From: Silene noctiflora
Taxonomy: Eukaryota > Streptophyta > Magnoliopsida > Caryophyllales > Caryophyllaceae
DNA length: 39,286 nt
NCBI GenBank assembly: GCA_009801015.1
Contig: VHZZ01000001.1
Coordinates: 346,107 to 385,392 of the forward strand
Direction: 5' to 3'
This document shows, one piece after another, positions 31,500 to 39,286 of this stretch. Made by a program: the position numbers and the translations under genes. Position 1 is the first letter of the stretch; every line of letters begins with the position of its first letter. A model generated the notes under the pieces. That model saw only the letters and a program-made list of their open reading frames with translations, did not search any database and was not told the origin of the DNA.

Positions 31500-34252
31500 A
31501 TGACTTCCCCTGCTGAGAAATGGATGCGGGATTATAATGAGGTGTCAAAGCTGGCTGATGAGATAAACAGTATGGTATCTGAGGCAAGTACTTTGCCTCC
31601 AACTGGACCACAGACGCAACGTCATTTTTCAGCTACTCGTAGAAAGATCAGCATAATAAATAATAAACTTGACAGTCTGGGGAAATTTTTGGCGGAGCTA
31701 CCAACCAGGCAAACTTTGTAAGTATCAATGTTAGCCCTACTTAAGTTATGACTGCTGATTCAGTTTTGTTCTGTAGGTATACAACATGCTTTTCTTCTCG
31801 TGCTGTTACTGCAAAACACAGTGTGTCGTTGAATCTGTTTACATGTTTACTTTGGTGTTCCTTTTATTAAGGTTCTCATCCAATGTCAGTTCAAACGAGT
31901 TGATCCTTTTTTTTTTGCCGTTAGCTTTATAATATTGAGACAAAGTTTCATTATTCTTGGGCTTCGGAATATGATGAAATGAAGCAGAATGGTTCACCAA
32001 ACTGTTTGTACTTCTTATGTTGTGAAGTAGCAGTTTGTAACTTATCAATGTAATTTTGTTGCAATGTTCATTATGAGCATTCAGAAACAGTCTGTTTATG
32101 TTTTCAACAATGGTGGAGGAAGATGATTGTGTACACTTGTCGCCCTTACCTTATCATAGGCAAGAGCCTTTGAGAATCAAGAGTTTGAGGCACTGGGGTA
32201 ATTTTTTTTCTGTGTAGTAGCTGTTGGCTCTCTGGAAATCTGAAAGATGTTACTTGTGATAATCGATTGACATATGTTTTTCTTCTTTGTTTAGTGCTGT
32301 CTGTGATATTGTTCACATTGTTTTATGAGTTCTTAGTTTTTTCTTATTAGTTCCGATGAGTGACATGTTAAAATATGCTCACGTGTGTAAAAAAGTTGTG
32401 TGTTGAATGAATGTAATGCAGAAGCATATTGTGCTGATTATCTTCATGTTAATGCAGGTCCGGAAAGGAGATGAATAAACGTAATGACATGCTGGCGAAT
32501 TTGAATACCAAAGTCAACCAAACGGCAAACACTCTCAATTCATACAGTTCGGCAAACAGGGATCGCCTGCTTGGCCCTGATACAAAATCAGATGATGTAA
32601 TGAAGAGAGCATCTAACATGGACAATAATGGTCTTGTAGGTTTTCAGCGACAGGTTATGAGAGGTATGGACATGTAACCTGTGCCTTTGTTTTTTAATCT
32701 TCTTGTTATTCATAATTTCATATTGTTACACTATAGTGACTTTTTTGTGTCGCCTTCCGATTCAGAGCAAGACGACGACCTTGAGAAATTAGAGGAGACA
32801 GTCGTAAGTACAAAACATATTGCATTGGCAGTCAATGAAGAGCTCAATCTGCACACTAGGCTCCTGGTATTATATCACTTTCACTCAGCTCCTTCAACAA
32901 GTAAAATGCTACTACCTCCGTCCCAATCATTTGTTTACCTTTTATATTCATTGTGAAAGGTATTTTAATCAACAGGTAAACAAATGAATGAGACGGAGAG
33001 AGTTTTTTTTTGGATGGCATATATTATGGTTACTAAATATGCAGATTTCTTCCCAGCTGCGGTGTTATGGAACATCTCTTGACTTCAAAATTTTATTTTC
33101 TTAAATCTTTTTGTAGAATGGCTTGGATGACCATCTGGAGGCGACAGGTTCCCGTTTACAGGTTTCTTTCTCCCTGCTACCCTTTTAGCTTTGGCATATT
33201 TGTTAGAACTTAGAAGTGTCACTGTGTTTCAGTTTGCTTTTTAGGAAAGTCGCTAACCTATGTAGAAGTGAAATTTCCGAAACATGTTAAAGGAGCCATA
33301 GATGAAAATAATTAACTAGGAGAATGCATAAAAGCAGTCATAATGAGCAAATATTGGCCCTATGGACCTTTTTAATGCTTGAAAGATATCAAACTGGAAA
33401 TGTACATTAGAGTATTTGTAATGTTAGATTAGTACAGTAGAACATGATGAACATGGAGTTTGTCTGCTTGATTTTATGCAGTTCCTCTCTGCTTCCTATG
33501 ATGATCTTGGAGCTTGTATGCTTGATTACCTGCATCGCGACTTAATTTAGTTCTGCTAATGAGTTTTATACGATTGCTAGTTTGAGTAGCATTAGAACAA
33601 GGAGTAAAATGATAGAATCGTTAAGATACTCAATTAGGTTAAAATTATCGTGGTCAGTAGTGGGTATAGTTTAAAGACCTTTGTTAGTGGTGACCTCATA
33701 TTTAAGGTCATAATATCCTCCCAGATAATGAAACTCATCACATAAGGATGAGAAACGATTATGCTGCATGCTCTAGTCTAATTCATCATATCTTTCCTGA
33801 GGGGTCTGTTCTTTTTGCTCATAATTTCCGCCTTCTTCAGTACTTTTTTCTTTGTTTTCCTTTTTCCATAGGGTTCTTTATTTCTTTTCAAACTATTCCT
33901 ATGGGGGTTCTTATCTCCAATGGATAATTTGGAATATGATTTTTTTTTTAAATTGTATGTGCTTCCTATATTGTGAAATAGCAGTTGGCAAATTTCATCA
34001 TGGGATCATGTCTTTGTGTTAGCCTGAGTACATCCAACCCTTTTACCCCCTATGGGTGGGGTAGCTTTGATGCATTAGAGTGATGTCGTCGTTGTTGTAC
34101 TAATCCTCAGTGGGTATATGAAACAGCGTATTCAAAGAAGATTGGGCGTTCTCAACAGAAACACCAAAGGGGGTTGCTGTTGCTCGATCATGGTGGTTAT
34201 ATTGATAGTGATTCTCGTCCTTGTTGCATACGTATTGATCAAATATCTATAG
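31500..34252 (+). CDS. SYP5 (SYP51/52-like): Qc-SNARE, SYP51/SYP52 type, 231 aa, five coding exons
   Basis: SYP5 proteins are tail-anchored Qc-SNAREs that act in fusion at the trans-Golgi, prevacuolar compartment and vacuole. Coding exons are 31500-31717, 32458-32663, 32766-32866, 33117-33161 and 34127-34252; all introns are GT-AG and the total of 696 nt stays in frame. The N-terminal region WMRDYNEVSKLADEINSM and the RRKISIINNKLDSL helix match the family's three-helix domain. The SNARE motif runs about 142-200, with LEKLEETVVSTKHIALAVNE. A hydrophobic anchor (IMVVILIVILVLVAYVLI, 211-228) follows a CCC at 207-209 and ends KYL. Length is close to Arabidopsis SYP52. The zero-layer position is His171 (ELNLHTRLL), where the family has Gln. 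Expressed structure is intact, so this appears to be a working gene. SYP51 versus SYP52 cannot be told apart here. Confidence 0.94.
32910..33004. mobile_element. Stowaway-like MITE in SNARE intron 3
   Basis: The element at 32912-33002 starts CTACCTCCGTCCCAATCATTTG and ends CAAATGAATGAGACGGAGAGAG, its inverted copy. TA precedes it; the right TA has become TT. It is only ~91 bp, and lies 46 bp after the exon 3 donor. Confidence 0.85.
33162..34126 (+). other. Last intron of the SNARE gene
   Basis: A 965-base intron between CAG|GTTTCT and AAACAG|CGTATT. I see no nested gene or complete element in it. Confidence 0.7.
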
Positions 34253-35677
34253 AGCAAACTATGGTAAGCTATAGTAGTTTTTACTCGCACTTGTACGAAG
34301 GAGAGGAAAATACTAAATAGTACTCGGTACTATTCTTCTCTCTAAGAATAGGTTTTTTCCCCTCTGAATTGTCACTTGATTTTATTGATGAATTTCATTC
34401 TTTTCACAACTTAGTTTGCTGTTACTTTTCCGCTTTTTATTTGCCCTTGATCATGAGAGATTGAAGATAAAAATGGGTTCTGGGTAATAGAATTTTTTTG
34501 AATTTGCACAAGGGATTAAGCGAGTAATTGCTGATTTTTGTGTACACTTTTAGTTTTAGAGAACCAAAATTTAAAGGTGATGAAGTTCTCCTTGAATTCA
34601 TGCCGTTGTTATAGGCGTCAGTTCGTTGGGCTACCCATAATCATTTTTTACGACAATTTTATTCTATAAAGGTTAACTTGTAGAGTTTATAAGCTTCGTC
34701 CTGAAGCTGGGAGTTGGGGTTCAGACCCTATCATCTATCCGAATGTTCCTTCTTCTTACGGAGCGACTGTCTAATGTTGTAAAGTAGCATGGGATTTCCC
34801 TAATCTTCATTTTTTTCTGTTCTAGGTCTTGGATTGAATAATGAACTCCAGTCTTTCAGTTGAATCCTGTGCACTGGGGTTATTTACCGCAAATGTCGCA
34901 TTCACGGTGAAGTGATCAATGTCATCAATCCGGCCAACTATGTCTAAGCGGGTGTAGAATGATTTGTTGCTTTTGCTTTGTGAAAATAGTATCGTCTGTA
35001 TGCTCAATATTATAGCCAAGTCCAGGTTCCATGCCCTCTGAATTTCTGTAAAAAGCACATCAATTTATTATATCGCTTTCAGATACGCCATCTCCGTCTG
35101 TTGCCTTTGATCTTATAATTGATATTACAGGCTTACAGCCATCCTAGTATTCAACCCATCAGTGATCAGACTTATTTGCGTCATTAATTTTTCCGTATAC
35201 AAATAGTCGTATAAATCAAAACAGTGAGATGTGAAGGAACTCGTATGTTGAACTCTTGCCAAAAAAAAAAAAAAAAAGTCAACAAGCAAGTTTTTTTCAC
35301 AGCATTTTTACCAAAAAGTGAGCAATTCAATGTTTGAATCATTTGTGATTTTTTTCGGGTGTAAACGGAGCCAAAACAACGTTTCTGCATTTTAAACTGA
35401 TGTTATACTGCCAAAACAATCGTGTTAAAGTTACGGAAGGAACAAAGGGCAACATGCATACTTAAGCTCACTTTCATAAACGTGAAACAGATTTCATTTA
35501 CATTAACCCTGCAACAACGAACAGCCAAGCTGGAATAATAAGTAGCCAAAATATACACATGGCATTCGGAATTCGTATCTAAGCCTCCGTTAACTATATC
35601 ACCTCTATCCTTTACAACGCGGCTACAAATAATGATCCAAAATTTTGTCAATTCCGCCTCTGGGTGTTTGTCTAATA
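34253..35677. other. Convergent 3' intergenic region between SNARE and TFIIIA genes
   Basis: Both genes end into this 1.4-kb stretch. A 78-codon frame (34822-35058, minus) has no recognised domain. GAGTTGGGGTTCAGACCC near 34707 looks faintly B-box-like but lacks a partner. An A17 run lies near 35262-35278. Poly(A) sites cannot be fixed. Confidence 0.45.
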
Positions 35678-38337
35678 TCAATCATCTGCAGAGAGTAACC
35701 ATGACAGATATTCGGTACTGTGATTTAGAACACCGTCACATTCATTAGGTGGAGTAATCCTTTTACGCATAAGCATATCCACCGTGGGTCGCTTCCTTTT
35801 CTGCCCACCGTGAGGTCTTGACCTCCACTGCTCATCGAACTCCTCCAAGTCTCCCTAAAGCATCGAAAAATCTTAATCAACGTGTGATTTTATAGTGTAA
35901 AACAGGTTACTGTAGACGTTTTGCTATGTCAAATTATCAATAAAGGGACGGTAATTACCGGAACATAAACATGACGATCCGATTTCTCATGTTTATCTCT
36001 CACATGCTTGAAGGCAAATCTCATGCTACAACCCGAGACACTACAAGCAAAAGGTTTAAGATTCAAATGCACTGCCTTCACGTGCTGCCGTAGATTCGAG
36101 CTCTGCATAAGACAAATCAAACATTTAGAAATGAAGGCTCAACTCAATGCCTTTCAAAAAGACAAAATTTGAGAGTACAATTTCTGGTATAAATCTTACG
36201 GTGGTAAATGAATGATCACAACCCTCAAAATTGCAGTTCAAAACTTCACTTGAGCTATCATCATCATGAGATTGTAGGTGCCGTTTGTAATTCTTCCTCA
36301 GATGTTTTGATCCGCAAACTTCACAGATTATATACTGGTGGCAAGATCTCATATGTTCTTGGAGGCACTCACGGTTCGCAAAGGCTTTCATACAACTTGG
36401 ATCAGCACAATATGCTTCCGAGCATTCGACTGTGAGAGCAGAGTTCACAAGACATAAGACGTTTTCACACATTAAACAAAAACTCACTCTATAAGAAAGT
36501 CTCATGTCTGTTAGGAATGTGAGACCAACACATTTTACCCTGAAATCAAATGTAGGAATACTAGCAAAAGATATTGTGTTGGCCTCACATAGTAGGGATT
36601 GTCTTATAGTACGAGTAGCCACAAAATTCCAGGCAGAGAACGACACTTACCATGGGACTCCTCGTGTTTTTGCAGCTGAGATGCATACTTGAACTCCTTC
36701 CCACACCCAGATTTCTGACAGATGTGTTTCTTTTGGTCTTCTGGGGTATCACTTGGATCACACTTTCCTTCATGATATTTCTTTAGGTGTCGACTAATAT
36801 TCCCGTGAACAGAAAATTCCTTATTACAATTATCCATGGGGCATTTAAACAATTTTCCCTCATGCTGAATAAGGTGCCGATTCAGGTGGTCCTTTCTTCT
36901 GTAACTAGCATTACAGTCATCTACTGGGCAAGCAAAAGGTCTCTGCAAGAAACGCAAGTTTAAGAAAACCGCAGTATTCTAAATTGTGTAGAAAATCGAT
37001 AGTGAAGAAATCTCAATCATGATAGAAAAATGAAGTGACTATCAAACCTCAACATAGTGCGTGTAAGAGGCTTCACTTGACCGGAGCTTCTCAGGAGGTC
37101 CCCCACCCTGATACTAGTCCGATCAAGAGTAAGTACATTATAAGCCTCTTCGCATTTTGGAGTTCTCTCATTGGGATCCAATGCTTCACACACTTCCGAA
37201 CTTTGGAATCTGCAATATAATTATTAGTCAACCAATCCAGCATTGCAAGTCAACCGAAAATGGCATACGAACTTCATCAAACAAAATGTCATACAATCAT
37301 TTAATTTCTTTTGGCATCGAGATCAACATTACATCCCAGCTTCCCTACACCCCTCGGCCCTTGCTCAACGTTCTACAGCTACTTGTGGCAGACATCATTG
37401 CAAAGTTCTTATTTCCTCCTTTAACATTTTTCGCTGATGAACTATAGTACTATACTACTGCAATCCACAATTACCACTAACCGCATTCTAAAGACACGAC
37501 ACTTTGGTGCTCCAAATCTCATTATTCTACCTCAAATGGACAATTGTCAGCTACAAGGTCGCAAATTAACAATTACCAAATTGTCGAACACTCAAAATCT
37601 CAAATTAGTCCTTACAACAAACACAATATCTCATTAACATACATTATAAACACATCCATACAAATCGATACGCAAACTAAAGCACACAATTTTACACTAC
37701 GATTCAACAAAAACGGCATTACGTAGCGAAAACAGAACACCTTTAAGCTGCAAATTAAGAGTCACAGATGAAAACAATTACCTCAAAAGAGTGAGAAAGC
37801 ATGTGTTGCTTCAAATGAGCAGGTTTCTTGAAACTAGCACCACATTCTTCACATGTGTTATTACCCTTTTGCCCTTCACCTCCATTTTCCCCCATTTCAT
37901 CAATCTTCTTCATCTCCTCCTACAATCAATCAAATCCAAATCCAATTACTACCCATTTCATATTTAGCAAAATCAAATAAAACTCATAAAATCAAATCAG
38001 CAAAAAAATAAATTAATTTATTTATTTTCAATAGTAAAATATTTGCATTCATGTTGTTCATCTCATCTCATAATCATTAAAATTAAAATCCAATCACTAC
38101 CCATTAATTATTTACCAAAATCAAACAAAACCCATGTAATTAAATCAGCTAAAAACATAAATTAGTAACAAAAAAATTAGGGAAATTAAGAAAAAATACC
38201 GGGTGTTCAGAGAGAATATGGGTGGTGATTTGGGTTTTTTTGGAACGGCAAATACCGCAAAATTGGCAGTAATATCGACGAATATCTTTGAAAATGGGTG
38301 TTTTTACTGTGGCTTGTGATTCCATGGATGCCGCCAT
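35678..38337 (-). CDS. TFIIIA: Transcription factor IIIA (plant type, nine C2H2 fingers), 372 aa
   Basis: TFIIIA binds the internal promoter of 5S rRNA genes to recruit TFIIIC/TFIIIB and Pol III, and binds 5S rRNA itself. Coding exons (minus, in order) are 38337-38200, 37919-37782, 36942-36651, 36429-36200, 36102-35959 and 35854-35678; all junctions are GT-AG and 1,119 nt remain in frame. Nine C2H2 fingers start at Cys24, 69, 97, 126, 167, 197, 225, 255 and 286; finger 8 is split by an intron. Finger 7 is the short [20 protein letters not shown] form typical of plant TFIIIA. The tail holds [20 protein letters not shown], a family C-terminal block with a likely nuclear signal. The linker between fingers 4 and 5 is shorter than in Arabidopsis, which accounts for the smaller size. 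Start MAAS is the first in-frame ATG. An alternative exon lies between exons 2 and 3 (37048-37209). Confidence 0.95.
37048..37209 (-). promoter_or_regulatory. P5SM: P5SM: 5S rRNA-mimic alternative exon of TFIIIA
   Basis: This 162-nt exon is bounded by TTGCAG|ATTCC and GTTGAG|GTTTGA on the minus strand. Within it, TTGGATCCCAATGAGAGAAC plus TCCAAAATGCG resembles the 5S rRNA segment GGATCCCATCAGAACTCCGA, and GGGTGGGGGACCTCCTGAGA resembles GGATGGGTGACCTCCTGGGA. Pairing is visible: AGAGGCTT (plus 37142-37149) with AAGCCTCT (37066-37073), and TTGATCGG (37119-37126) with CCGGTCAA (37077-37084). Exons 2 and 3 are both phase 0, so skipping keeps frame; inclusion adds seven codons and then TGA. In plants this exon is known to bind ribosomal protein L5, which promotes skipping and productive TFIIIA mRNA; inclusion leads to nonsense-mediated decay. 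The match to 5S rRNA here is read by eye. Confidence 0.92.
37210..37781 (-). other. TFIIIA intron upstream of P5SM
   Basis: The 572-base intron between exon 2 (donor GAG|GTAATTG) and the P5SM acceptor. No other element recognised. The downstream intron (36943-37047) is only 105 bases. Confidence 0.75.
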
Positions 38338-38799
38338 GGGAGATTTGAGGTGAGTATACAGTAGAGCTGAAGGAGTGAATGAGATTAGGGTTTGCAATTA
38401 GTGAAGCTTGAAGAGATAAAAAGTGTGATTTTTATGATTGGTTTACTTGGGCCTTTTTTTGGGCTTGTGTCTTTGGGTTATCGGTTTATTGGGTGGACCG
38501 TCTTGTGCTATAATCGGTATTATTCGTCGTCGACATATTTACTCATCTCGTCGATAGAATTATTGAAAATGAACCATTTTATCCCTTAGGAAAAAAAATA
38601 TGTGTGTGTAAATAAACGTCTCTTTGATCTCTCGATTCTCTCTATACAAGGATGTTTATTTTCGTGTTGAGTCCTTTTCCATGTTCGACAAGCAAATAAA
38701 ATGCACAGGGAACTGAAGGAAGTAACCCATATCCATCCGTTCGAATGGATCTGACTTGGATAGAGCGTACCTCGTGCCCAAAGTCTTTCGTGTCATAGA
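38338..38799 (-). promoter_or_regulatory. TFIIIA 5' leader and upstream intergenic region
   Basis: The leader near 38380-38400 reads TTGCAAACCCTAATCTC on the coding strand, a common plant 5' UTR style. No clear TATA box. The rest up to the LTR edge at 38800 shows no gene. Confidence 0.4.
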
Positions 38800-39286
38800 T
38801 GTAATACTACGGTTTTCCCTGCCTTTGGTGACTCGACCGAGTAGGACATACTCTGTCGAGTAAGTTTGTGTCGGTTTAAGTCAGAGTTTGAAAGTGTGGT
38901 ACTCGATCGAGTAGATAGGAGACTCGATCGAGTAAGGGCACTCGATCGAGTAAGTTATTTATGCGGGTCGATTAAGTTAGGATTTGTTAATAACGTGAGT
39001 TTAAGAATTAATCACAACCGACGCCTTTTCATTATTTCGTAACTCTAAACTTTCACAAAAACATTTCAAGAGATCGTTGGCTTTGTTCATTCGCGTTGTT
39101 TGCAAATCCCGGAGCTTGAGTCGGTGATTTTCAGTGTCGATTACATCATGTTGATCCTTGTCTCGTGGGTAAGATCCTAGTATCGTTTTTTTGTTGTTCC
39201 GTTAATTCTGGTTAAACCCTAATTTGGGAGATTTGGGGGTTTAGGGTAGGGATCAGTTTATGATGTGTAGTTATTGATTATTGTTG
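38800..39286 (+). mobile_element. LTR (5' part), same family as 1707-3040, opposite strand
   Basis: Begins TGTAATACTACGG, equal to the minus-strand start of the other LTRs. It carries ACTCGACCGAGT, ACTCTGTCGAGT and three perfect ACTCGATCGAGT palindromes between 38830 and 38960. The last ~90 bases (TTTGGGAGATTTGGGGGTTT, TCAGTTTATGATGTGTAGTT) match the minus strand of 2585-2660. The right end lies outside the window, so solo LTR and full retrotransposon cannot be told apart. Confidence 0.82.
38830..38960. promoter_or_regulatory. ACTCGATCGAGT palindrome cluster in the third LTR
   Basis: Five copies or near-copies of the 12-bp palindrome occur in ~125 bases, at the same relative place as in the LTRs at 1.7 and 26.4 kb (first ~150 bases of the TGTAATAC end). 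Confidence 0.5.

Noticed and set aside
34822..35058. 78-codon frame antisense behind the SNARE gene
   Set aside because: No recognised motif and no nearby exon structure.
37048..37209. A true 5S rRNA gene
   Set aside because: Only parts match 5S rRNA; it has splice sites and lies within TFIIIA on the same strand, so it is the P5SM exon.
1..39286. CRISPR array, bacterial operon or phage-like system
   Set aside because: Spaced repeats here are satellites and MITEs; gene structure is eukaryotic throughout.

Overview
This is a nuclear plant chromosome window. It holds intron-containing genes with GT/AG junctions, an intronless coiled-coil NLR, a VQ protein, a plant-type TFIIIA, and AT-rich intergenic DNA full of small transposons. 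The organism is probably a eudicot of the Caryophyllales, perhaps Caryophyllaceae, judging by the style of the LTR and MITE repeats; this is an inference and not proven. Base composition, long single-base runs and isolated Ns fit a draft assembly.

Layout. 1-606 is a LINE reverse-transcriptase tail on the minus strand, carrying a 65-bp duplication on either side of an N. 607-4020 is a tandem satellite with a ~313-bp monomer, split by a 1,334-bp solo LTR with a perfect GTATC target duplication. 4.0-9.6 kb is transposon-rich (Helitrons, a Stowaway MITE, Mutator-like MITEs, a foldback element, an RNase H relic). A VQ-motif gene lies at 9887-10510 (+), with a LINE tail inserted just behind it. 10.8-21.7 kb has no host gene. 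It contains Mutator-like MITEs with 9-bp target duplications, a hAT-like MITE, a SINE with a 19-bp duplication, PIF/Harbinger-like MITEs, a complete 520-bp TRIM retrotransposon, and a Helitron with a hAT-like MITE nested inside it. 21802-24723 (-) is a full-length intronless CC-NB-LRR gene. 24.9-30.5 kb is again repeats, including a Helitron carrying a foldback MITE, an internally deleted solo LTR and a decayed copia gag. 31500-34252 (+) is a five-coding-exon SYP51/SYP52-type Qc-SNARE. 35678-38337 (-) is TFIIIA in six coding exons, tail-to-tail with the SNARE gene. The window ends inside a third LTR of the family seen at 1.7 and 26.4 kb.

The most informative item is 37048-37209 (-). It is an alternative exon of TFIIIA that resembles 5S rRNA (the plant 5S rRNA mimic, P5SM). 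If retained it stops translation after seven codons; if skipped it leaves the frame intact. This is the known feedback switch linking ribosomal protein L5/5S rRNA balance to TFIIIA and thus to Pol III transcription of 5S genes. Two host proteins depart from family consensus at signature residues. The SNARE has His in place of the zero-layer Gln. The NLR has MHE in place of MHD and a ten-Asn tract just before its P-loop. The LTR family carries clusters of the palindrome ACTCGATCGAGT in its presumptive U3.
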